A stretch of DNA of 6,402 nucleotides from Clostridiales bacterium (GTDB lineage: Bacteria; Bacillota; Sulfobacillia; UBA995; UBA9673), in NCBI GenBank assembly GCA_003541445.1, contig DPMO01000032.1:1-6402 (forward strand). The letters run 5' to 3'. The notes beneath the pieces are model-generated. The model saw only the letters and a list, made by a program, of their open reading frames with translations, had not been told where the DNA came from and did no database searches. A program made the position numbers and the translations under genes. Shown piece after piece: positions 1-5,903 of the stretch (its first letter is position 1; the number at the start of each line of letters is the position of its first letter).

Positions 1-2472
1 GAGCTGCCCCTTCTGCCGCTCCGGGGCATGCTGGTTTTCCCCCACATGACGGTCCATCTCGAGGTCGGGCGGGAGAAGTCCCTCTGCGCCGTGAACGAGG
101 CCATGATAAGGGACCGCCTGATTCTTCTGGCCAGCCAGAGAGAGAGCTCGGTGGAACAGCCGGAGCCGCAGGACATCAATGACGTCGGCTGCCTCGCGGA
201 GGTCAGGCAGCTCGTCAAGCTGCCCGGCGGCACCTACCGCGTCCTGGTCTCCGGCCTCGCCCGCGCCAGGATACACCAGTACACGAGACTCGAGCCTTTC
301 CTGCGGGTGAGGGCCGAGGAGCTCGTGGAGACCGAGGAGCTCACCGCGGAGGTCGAGGCTCTGATGCGGGCCGTGAGCCGGCAGTTCGACCGGTTCGTCC
401 GCATCAGCCGCAAGCTTTCCGCCGAGGCCGCCGGGTCCGTCTCGGACATCTCCGCCCCCGGCCGGTTCGCCGACACCGTCGCCGCACAGCTGCATCAGGT
501 CCTGAAGCTTGAGGACAAGCAGGCCCTCCTCGAGGCGGAGGACGTCCGGGACAGGCTGATGCTCCTGAACGAGCTCCTGAACCGGGAGATCGAGATCGTC
601 GAACTCGAGCGCAAGATCAGCCTCCGGGTCCGCAAGCAGATGGAGAAGACCCAGAGGGAGTACTACCTGAGGGAGCAGCTCAAGGCCATCCATCACGAAC
701 TCGGGGACAAGGAGGACCGCGCCTCCGAGGTCGAGGAATACCGGGAGAAGCTGAAGAAGGCCGACCTTCCGGACGTGGTCCGGGAGAAGGCCGAGAAGGA
801 GATAGACCGGCTGGAGAAGATGCCGCCGATGGCGGCCGAGGCCGTCGTCGTCAGGACCTATCTCGACTGGATTTTCGCCCTCCCTTGGAACGTCGAGACG
901 ACCGACCGCCTCGACATCGGCGTGGCCGAGCAGGTCCTCGAAGAGGACCATTACGGCCTGCGGAAGCCCAAGGAGCGCATCCTGGAGTACCTGGCCATCC
1001 GCAAGCTGGCCCAGGACATGCGCGGGCCCATCCTCTGCCTCGTCGGCCCTCCGGGGACGGGCAAGACGTCGCTGGCCAAGTCTGTGGCCAGGGCGCTGGA
1101 CCGCAACTTCGTCCGCATCTCCCTCGGGGGGGTGCGGGACGAGGCGGAGATACGCGGCCACCGCCGGACCTATGTCGGGGCCCTGCCCGGCCGGATCATC
1201 CACGGGATGAAGGTCGCGGGCTCGAAGAACCCGGTCTTCCTCATGGACGAGATAGACAAGCTGACGAGCGACTTCCGCGGGGACCCGGCCGCGGCCCTGC
1301 TCGAGGTTCTCGACCCGGAGCAGAACGTCGCCTTCACCGACCACTACCTGGAGCTTCCCTTCGACCTCTCCAAGGTGCTCTTCATAACGACGGCCAACAC
1401 CACCTACACCATCCCCAGGGCCCTCCTGGACCGGATGGAGGTCATCCACCTCACCGGGTACACCGAGGAGGAGAAACTCCACATCGCCCGGGGGCACCTG
1501 TGGCCCAAGGTCCTGAAAGAGCACGGCCTCAAGCACGGCGACATCGACATCTCGGACAACGCCGTGAGGCGCATCATCCAGCGGTACACCCGCGAGGCCG
1601 GGGTGAGGAACCTCGAGCGGGAGCTCTCGACCGTCGCCCGCAAGGTCGCCCGGGAGATCGTCGAAGGCCGCAAGACCCCCGTCCGGATCTCGGCCCAGAA
1701 CCTCCAGCACTACCTGGGCGTGCCCCGCTTCCGCTGCGGGACGGCGGAGGAGCGCGACCAGGTCGGGGTGGCCACCGGCGTCGCCGTCACGGACGCGGGC
1801 GGGGACGTCATGCCCATCGAGGTCACGGTGATGCCGGGCAAGGGCAACCTCATCCTGACCGGCAAGCTCGGCGAGGTGATGCGGGAGTCGGCTCAGGCCG
1901 CCCTGAGCTACATCCGCAGCCGGACGAAGGCTCTGGGGCTCGACCCGAAGTTCCACGAGAAGTGTGACATCCACGTCCACATCCCGGAGATCGCCACCCC
2001 CAAGGAGGGGCCGTCGGCGGGCATCTCCATCGCGGCCTCGATGGTCTCGGCCCTCACCGGACACGCCATCCGCCACGACGTGGCCATGACCGGGGAGATC
2101 ACCCTGCGCGGCCGCGTGCTTCCGGTCGGGGGGGTCAAGGAGAAGGTCCTCGGCGCCCACCGGGCCGGGATAGCGACGGTCATCCTGCCCCGGGAGAACG
2201 AGAAGGACCTCGAGGAGATACCGTCGTCCGTCAAGCGGAAGCTCGACATCACCCTTGTCGAGCATATGGACGAGGTGCTCGACATCGCTCTGGTCGGCGG
2301 ACTCCAGGCCGTGGTCGGAGACCTCGCCGGGCGGTCGGGTGACGAGGGGTCTGACGGTGACGCCCTGGACGACGGCGGTCAGGCCGACCGTGACACCCCC
2401 GGCCAGATCCTCCCGCCCGACCTGCCGGGCGTCAGGGAGCTCCCGGTGACGCGTCCCGGGACTCCGGCCTAG
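1..2472 (+). CDS. lon: ATP-dependent Lon protease (LonA), 5' end cut by the window edge
   Basis: This gene encodes the cytosolic, ATP-powered protease that unfolds and degrades misfolded and short-lived regulatory proteins as a homohexamer. The reading frame is open from base 1 with [10 protein letters not shown], the usual start of the LonA substrate-binding domain, so only a few codons lie upstream and the ATG at 28 is internal. Counting from that ATG: the N-domain and a coiled-coil-like linker fill about residues 1-290; Walker A GPPGTGKT is at 340-347; Walker B FLMDEID is around 404-410; then come sensor 1 (TTAN), an arginine in LLDRME, and the [12 protein letters not shown] sensor-2 region. 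The protease domain has catalytic Ser663 in KEGPSAG and Lys704 in GGVKEK, so the enzyme should be active. Homology ends near DEVLDIAL (755). The last 59 residues are an acidic, Pro/Gly-rich tail not usual for Lon. The 3' end overlaps the convergent transporter gene by 41 bp. Confidence 0.97.
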   Translation, partial: ELPLLPLRGMLVFPHMTVHLEVGREKSLCAVNEAMIRDRLILLASQRESSVEQPEPQDINDVGCLAEVRQLVKLPGGTYRVLVSGLARARIHQYTRLEPFLRVRAEELVETEELTAEVEALMRAVSRQFDRFVRISRKLSAEAAGSVSDISAPGRFADTVAAQLHQVLKLEDKQALLEAEDVRDRLMLLNELLNREIEIVELERKISLRVRKQMEKTQREYYLREQLKAIHHELGDKEDRASEVEEYREKLKKADLPDVVREKAEKEIDRLEKMPPMAAEAVVVRTYLDWIFALPWNVETTDRLDIGVAEQVLEEDHYGLRKPKERILEYLAIRKLAQDMRGPILCLVGPPGTGKTSLAKSVARALDRNFVRISLGGVRDEAEIRGHRRTYVGALPGRIIHGMKVAGSKNPVFLMDEIDKLTSDFRGDPAAALLEVLDPEQNVAFTDHYLELPFDLSKVLFITTANTTYTIPRALLDRMEVIHLTGYTEEEKLHIARGHLWPKVLKEHGLKHGDIDISDNAVRRIIQRYTREAGVRNLERELSTVARKVAREIVEGRKTPVRISAQNLQHYLGVPRFRCGTAEERDQVGVATGVAVTDAGGDVMPIEVTVMPGKGNLILTGKLGEVMRESAQAALSYIRSRTKALGLDPKFHEKCDIHVHIPEIATPKEGPSAGISIAASMVSALTGHAIRHDVAMTGEITLRGRVLPVGGVKEKVLGAHRAGIATVILPRENEKDLEEIPSSVKRKLDITLVEHMDEVLDIALVGGLQAVVGDLAGRSGDEGSDGDALDDGGQADRDTPGQILPPDLPGVRELPVTRPGTPA

Positions 2473-3490
2473 ACGGACCCACGCTCCCGTCCGCCTCCTC
2501 CTGTCGGCCTGACGTCGTCCGGGCGGCCGCCGCTGGGAACTCGGCCACGACCATCCCCCCCAGGATGAGCAGACAGCCCAGCTGTGCCCACAGCCCGAGC
2601 CTCTCCTCGAGGACGAGCCAGCCGAAGAGTGCGGCGAACACCGGTTCGGTGGCCAGGATGAGGGCCGTGTGCGTCGGAGGCGTGTACCTCTGGGCCGTCG
2701 TCTGGACGAGGAAGGCGACGGCCGTGCCCAGGAGGCCGGTGAGGACGATGGCGCCGATCGGCAGGCGGCTCAGAGGGGCCGGGGGAAGGACGGCGTCGGT
2801 CCCCGTCAGGAGATAGGACGCAAGGCACACGGCGGCGTAGCCGACGGCGGCCGCGGCCACCTGAAGGGTCGCCAAAGCTCCGGTCCCTCCGAAGGAGCGG
2901 GCCCCGGCGGCCGAGAAGCGCCCGAGGGTCACGATGTGCAGGGCGAAGAAGAGGGCGCAGGCCAGAACGAGGAGGTCGCCCGTGGTGGTCGGCGGCAGGG
3001 CGACGCCCTCACCCGAGGCTCCCGTCCTGCCGGGAGCCGGCGCCAGGAAGAGTAGCCCCATCCCGAGGAGGGCGAGGGCCGTCCCGCCCACCGCCTGTCG
3101 GGACGTCCTCTGCCGGAAGAGCGCCGAGGACAGCACAGGCACAAGGACGACAGACAGGCCGGTGATGAACCCGGCCCGTGAGGCCTGCGTGAGGCGTAGG
3201 CCGAACGTCTGGAAGGTGTAACCCCCCCACAGGCAGGCCCCCACCACCAGGCCTGGGACAGCCAGGCGCCGCCAGTTCGCCCTGACGTCGCGCCAGAAGA
3301 CGGCCGCCAGGCACAGCGCGGCCAGGGCGAAGCGGAGGGCGAGGAAGGTCATCGTCGGGAACTCCGCCACCGCCTGCTTGACGATGACGAAGGTGCTTCC
3401 CCAAAGGAGCGACACCAGGAGAAGGGCCCCGTCGGCGAGGAGACGCCGGCGGCCGGCGGGTTGTGGGCTGAAGTCGTCCAGAGGGCTCAC
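2432..3490 (-). CDS. DMT-superfamily permease, EamA family
   Basis: This is an inner-membrane permease of the drug/metabolite transporter superfamily. Members export or import amino acids, metabolites or drugs, and the substrate cannot be told from sequence. With a GTG start at 3490 the protein has 352 residues and ten hydrophobic segments in two repeated EamA halves (about 20-150 and 171-317). TM1 carries the typical [12 protein letters not shown], and TM9 the [21 protein letters not shown] that marks the second half. I chose the GTG because AGGA lies 6 nt upstream and the next residues lead straight into TM1. The frame stays open to an ATG at 3709, but those extra 73 residues look non-coding. 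A hydrophilic tail of about 35 residues follows TM10 and lies over the end of lon. The gene is convergent with lon and divergent from the acetyltransferase. Family call secure, substrate unknown, start fairly sure. Confidence 0.9.
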   Translation of the reverse strand: MSPLDDFSPQPAGRRRLLADGALLLVSLLWGSTFVIVKQAVAEFPTMTFLALRFALAALCLAAVFWRDVRANWRRLAVPGLVVGACLWGGYTFQTFGLRLTQASRAGFITGLSVVLVPVLSSALFRQRTSRQAVGGTALALLGMGLLFLAPAPGRTGASGEGVALPPTTTGDLLVLACALFFALHIVTLGRFSAAGARSFGGTGALATLQVAAAAVGYAAVCLASYLLTGTDAVLPPAPLSRLPIGAIVLTGLLGTAVAFLVQTTAQRYTPPTHTALILATEPVFAALFGWLVLEERLGLWAQLGCLLILGGMVVAEFPAAAARTTSGRQEEADGSVGPSRPESRDASPGAP

Positions 3491-3496
3491 TTCCTG

Positions 3497-3500
3497 TCCT
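3497..3500 (-). promoter_or_regulatory. Ribosome binding site of the EamA permease
   Basis: On the minus strand AGGA ends 6 nt before the GTG at 3490, with a second GGAA directly touching the start codon. This spacing is what decides for the GTG start over the in-frame ATG at 3709. No convincing -35/-10 pair was seen upstream on this strand. Confidence 0.6.
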
Positions 3501-3733
3501 GATGTCGTAGTTTCTGGCCCGCACTCTTTTCCCCTTCCGGCGGCGGGCGGACCCCGGACCGAGGGAGGGCAGGACGCCGTGCGCGGCCGACACGGGACGA
3601 CACCCGGAGTGCGCGGCGAAAGAACAGCCCATCGAGCACTGAGAGATAGCCAACCGTGGCAGAGGTTTCGGGCCCGTCCGGGGACCGGGTCCGCAGGTTC
3701 CGTTCCCATGCCGTCTAAAGCTCCGGACAGACC

Positions 3734-3743
3734 GGAGGGAGGA
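3734..3743 (+). promoter_or_regulatory. Ribosome binding site of the acetyltransferase, partly in a hairpin
   Basis: The purine run GGAGGGAGGA ends 10 nt before the GTG start at 3754, a little long but acceptable; the next in-frame GTG at 3760 would be 16 nt away. The first GGAG (3734-3737) is the 3' arm of a 6-bp hairpin starting at 3721, while the distal AGGA remains unpaired. Confidence 0.55.
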
Positions 3744-3753
3744 CGGCTCCTCA

Positions 3754-4362
3754 GTGTCGGTGACCCGCCCCGAAGACCCCACGCTTTCCGCCCGCATCCC
3801 CTTCATTCCGCCGCCGCACGCCCCCGTCCGGCGCGTGGTCCTGCGCCGACCGCGTCCGGAGGACCTGGTCGAGGTCTGCCGGTGGGACGCCGACCCTGAC
3901 CTCGTGGAGTCCTTCGGGGCCCCGCCGAGCCACCTCGCCCGAGGGGACATGAGGTACCTGCACGCCATAGAGGTCGGCGGCCGCTTCGTCGGACTCGTCG
4001 GGCTCTCGGAGGTCTCGCGGGTGGCGCGCTCGGCCGAACTCCGCGTGGTCATCGGCCGCCCCGCAGACCGCGGGCACGGGCTCGGACGGGAGGCCGTGCA
4101 GGCCTACCTCGAGTGCGTGCGGGCCCTCTTCGACCTCGACCTCGTCTACGTCAAGGTCCTCCTGGGGAACCGCCGGGCCATCCGCTGCTTCAGTAGCTGC
4201 GGGTTCCGTCCGGCGGGCATCCTCCGGGTGCGCCACGACCGGCGCTACGCGGACCCGCCCCTTTCTGACGATGTGTTGCTGATGGCCTTCGCTCTACACC
4301 ACATAGGCGAGAGCCCGTCCGCTCACCGCGGCCGCCGCGGGGCCCCGAGGCTTGACACATGA
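3754..4362 (+). CDS. GNAT-family N-acetyltransferase (RimJ/RimL-like)
   Basis: This is a predicted cytosolic acetyl-CoA-dependent N-acetyltransferase of 202 residues, starting with GTG behind a purine-rich ribosome binding site. The acceptor (a protein N-terminus, amino group, polyamine or drug) cannot be named from sequence. The GNAT fold spans about residues 28-172: VVLRRPRPEDL at the first strand, a middle GRFVGLVGLSEV hairpin, ELRVVIG on strand 4, and the pyrophosphate-binding loop RGHGLG at 106-111, the signature for acetyl-CoA. NRRAIRCFSSCGF (from residue 139) is the usual late motif, followed by DDVLLMAFAL at the end of the fold. About 18 low-complexity residues follow. Its TGA stop overlaps, as ATGA at 4359-4362, the relic ATG of the oxidoreductase, so the two genes were probably once translationally coupled. 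Family assignment is firm, specificity unknown. Confidence 0.88.
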   Translation: MSVTRPEDPTLSARIPFIPPPHAPVRRVVLRRPRPEDLVEVCRWDADPDLVESFGAPPSHLARGDMRYLHAIEVGGRFVGLVGLSEVSRVARSAELRVVIGRPADRGHGLGREAVQAYLECVRALFDLDLVYVKVLLGNRRAIRCFSSCGFRPAGILRVRHDRRYADPPLSDDVLLMAFALHHIGESPSAHRGRRGAPRLDT

Positions 4363-5435
4363 AGCGCCGGAGGGGGCGGACCGGCGGGTATCATCACGTC
4401 GGTCCAGGACGAGGTCGTGTCCCTGGACCTCGAGGCCAAGACTCTCAGGACCGCCTCGGGGAGCGAGTATTCCTTCGACAAGCTCGTCCTGGCCACCGGC
4501 TCTGAGCCCGTCGTTCCGAAGGACCTGCCGGGCACGGACCTCGACAACGTCTTCACCATCAGGAAGAGCTACGCGTACCTCACGGAGGTCCACCGCCGGT
4601 TGGCCGACTGCCGTGACATCGTCATCATCGGCGGCGGGTTCATCGGGGCCGAGATGGCCGACGAACTCGCGCGGCGTGAGGACCGCAACATCACCCTCAT
4701 CGAGATCATGGGCCACTGCCTCTGGCAGTCGTTCGACCCCGAGTTCTGCGAGATGGGGGAGAAGGCCCTGGCCGAGAAGGGTGTGAAGGTCCTCACCGGG
4801 ACCAAGGTCCTGGGAATCACCGGTGACCGCAAGGTCGAGGCCGTGGAGACCTCTGACGGTCGGTTCAAGGCCGACGCCGTGGTCCTGGCCGTCGGAGCCC
4901 GACCGAACACCGCCCTGGCGGCTGAGGCCGGACTGCGCCTGACCCCGCGGGGAGCCGACGCCGTGGACTCGGGCATGAGGACGAGCCACCCCGACGTGTT
5001 GGCCGTGGGCCACTGCGCCGCCAAGACCGATTTCTTCAGCGGCGGGGAGTCGCCGGTCATGCTTGCTTCGGTGGCGACCATAGAGGCGCGGACGGCCGGA
5101 GCCAACCTGTATTCCGTCAAGGCCATGCTGCCGGGAGGGTCCACGCCCGGCGCTTTCTCCACGGTCGTCGGCGGGCTGGCCCTCGGTTCAGCCGGGTTGA
5201 CCGAGACCGAGGCCAGGCGCAGGGGCATCGACGTCACCGTCGGGCTGGGCGAGTCGGTCGACCGGCACCCCGGGACCCTGCCGGGCGCCCGTCCGATAAA
5301 GGTCAAGCTCGTCTTCTCCGCCATGTCCGGTGAGCTCCTCGGCGACATCCTCTGCTCACCTCGGCGCCGACGACCTATCCGGTCGTCACCGCCGCCTGGG
5401 ACTACCTGGGCCACGTCTTGACACGTCCAAGCTGA
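4359..5435 (+). pseudogene. Degraded FAD-dependent pyridine nucleotide-disulphide oxidoreductase (NADH oxidase / CoA-disulfide reductase type)
   Basis: The intact ancestor would be a FAD flavoprotein of roughly 440-480 residues using NAD(P)H to reduce oxygen, polysulfide or a disulfide. The longest remaining frame is 4417-5421 (334 codons, GTG). It covers DKLVLATGSEPVVP, the NAD(P)H-binding VIIGGGFIGAEMADE (4621-4665) and most of the dimerisation domain. Upstream, ATG AAG CGC at 4359 and, in another frame, GGGGPAGI (4372-4392) are remnants of the normal start and FAD-binding loop. They run directly into DEVVSLDLEAKTL, so about 80 codons that should hold the rest of the FAD site and any redox cysteine are gone. 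Near 5350 the frame leaves the family after GELLGDIL; the C-terminal block LTSAPTTYPVV continues in another frame from 5355 to a TGA at 5433, about 40 codons having been lost. The FAD-contacting VGDC motif reads VGHC (5008-5016). It is very likely non-functional. An assembly error is the alternative. Confidence 0.85.
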
Positions 5436-5447
5436 GGGCATTAGAGT
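5418..5447 (+). promoter_or_regulatory. Sigma-A-type promoter of valS
   Basis: A consensus -35 TTGACA (5418-5423) is followed after 18 bp by a -10 candidate TAGAGT (5442-5447, matching TATAAT at four of six positions). Transcription would start near 5454, about 50 nt before T-box Stem I. The -35 box lies within the last codons of the oxidoreductase relic (the V-L-T of its tail). The position, just ahead of a riboswitch leader, makes the call plausible. Confidence 0.7.
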
Positions 5448-5706
5448 ATAGGCAACCCTTGCCGCCCCGGCGCCAGGCCGCGGGCGGAAGCGTAGAGGCC
5501 ATGACGGGGAGGAGTAGGTCGGCCTCCACCTCCAGAGAGGGGAACTCGGCGGGCTGGAAGGTTCCCCGGGCGCGGAGCCGGCCGAAGGTCGCCCCGGAGC
5601 CGGCGGGCTGAAAGCGCGCCGTCGCGGCGTGTGTCAGGCCCGCCCGGGTTGAGCCCGTTACAGCTACGAGAGGGCCCGCCGACGACTTCGAGGTGCGGCG
5701 GGAACC

Positions 5707-5744
5707 AAGGTGGTACCGCGGAGAGGCCGAGGCCCTCCGCCCTT
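5707..5744 (+). promoter_or_regulatory. T-box antiterminator helix
   Basis: AAGG (5707-5710) pairs with CCTT (5741-5744), and GCGGAG (5718-5723) pairs with CTCCGC (5735-5740). The two helices are separated by the 7-nt bulge UGGUACC (5711-5717) that binds the tRNA acceptor end. This is the standard antiterminator shape. Its 3' strand uses bases of the terminator stem and loop, so the two structures exclude each other. Confidence 0.9.
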
Positions 5745-5761
5745 GCGGGCGGAGGGCCTTT
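5730..5761 (+). terminator. Intrinsic attenuator terminator of the valS T-box
   Basis: A perfect 13-bp GC-rich stem (5730-5742 with 5747-5759) closes a TTGC loop. The T tract after it is very short: three T's at 5759-5761 counting the last paired one, then CAC. It forms when tRNA-Val is charged and stops transcription before valS. The weak T tract is unusual for an intrinsic terminator and may mean leaky basal expression or reliance on pausing or extra factors. Confidence 0.88.
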
Positions 5762-5903
5762 CACATCCGCCTCTGACCCGTCTCTCACCGTTCGCGGCCG
5801 GGCGCCGGTCGCATCGGATGACGGGTGTCCGAGCCGCCCGCCTGCGTTCCCGTTTCCTGCGCCCCGCCGCCGGCGGCCCGAGGAGGACTGGAGGACGAAG
5901 GGC
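5762..5903 (+). other. Post-attenuator part of the valS leader
   Basis: These 142 nt between the attenuator and the valS start contain no gene. They can fold into an outer helix ACCCGTC (5776-5782) with GACGGGT (5820-5826), enclosing a small inner hairpin GGCCGG/CCGGTC. The rest is C/G-rich and featureless until the ribosome binding site. No second promoter was seen. Confidence 0.4.
5890..5894 (+). promoter_or_regulatory. Ribosome binding site of valS
   Basis: GGAGG lies 9 nt before the ATG at 5904, good spacing for a Shine-Dalgarno site, and supports that ATG as the start. Confidence 0.75.

Larger units (their letters stand above)
3491..3753. promoter_or_regulatory. Divergent intergenic spacer between permease and acetyltransferase
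   Basis: This 263-bp spacer separates two divergently read genes and must hold both promoters, though no clear sigma-A promoter can be read on either strand. It contains a 9-bp direct repeat GTGCGCGGC at 3579-3587 and 3609-3617, whose starts are 30 bp apart, about three helical turns. Between the copies lies a pair of GACAC words 10 bp apart. A perfect 6-bp hairpin (CTCCGG 3721-3726 with CCGGAG 3732-3737) sits just before the acetyltransferase. The repeats could be operator sites, but they are short and the DNA is GC-rich, so chance is possible. Confidence 0.35.
5500..5761 (+). ncRNA. T-box riboswitch leader controlling valS, sensing tRNA-Val
   Basis: This leader element measures the charging of tRNA-Val and decides whether transcription continues into valS. 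Stem I closes with CGGGG (5505-5509) pairing CCCCG (5592-5596). The specifier loop has AGTA (5513-5516) on one side and AAGGTCG (5585-5591) on the other; GUC at 5588-5590, a Val codon followed by a purine, is the best specifier. Above it CGGCC (5520-5524) pairs GGCCG (5580-5584). The AGAGAG motif (5534-5539) leads into a 7-bp distal helix (5539-5545 with 5561-5567). GAGCCCGTTA at 5651-5660 lies in the Stem II region, and Stem III is CCCGCCG (5675-5681) with CGGCGGG (5696-5702). The conserved T-box AAGGTGGTACCGCG is at 5707-5720. Its UGGU would pair with ACCA, fitting the discriminator A of tRNA-Val. The element identity is firm; the exact specifier is inferred. Confidence 0.95.

Noticed and set aside
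885..1967. Long open frame of 360 codons within lon on the same strand
   Set aside because: It is a +2 shadow of lon, dominated by Pro, Arg and Gly as expected from GC-rich frame shifts, and lies across essential Lon ATPase and protease motifs.
2473..2500. CGGAC...GTCCG hairpin after lon as its terminator
   Set aside because: Only 5 bp with a long loop and no T tract; the bases are coding sequence of the permease.
3491..3709. N-terminal extension of the EamA permease to an ATG at 3709
   Set aside because: The 73 extra residues are Pro/Arg/Cys-rich with no signal or family similarity, while a good ribosome binding site precedes the GTG at 3490.
4352..4357. TTGACA just before the pseudogene as a second promoter
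   Set aside because: No -10-like hexamer occurs 16-19 bp downstream; the region is a G-rich run inside the relic FAD motif.
4294..5013. Antisense open frame of 239 codons opposite the oxidoreductase
   Set aside because: The opposite strand shows clear flavoprotein motifs; the antisense product is low-complexity and resembles no family.
4351..5424. CTTGACAC at 4351-4358 and 5417-5424 as target-site duplication flanking an inserted element
   Set aside because: An 8-base match alone is weak, there are no terminal inverted repeats or transposase, and the copies fall within coding remnants of the ancestral gene rather than outside it.
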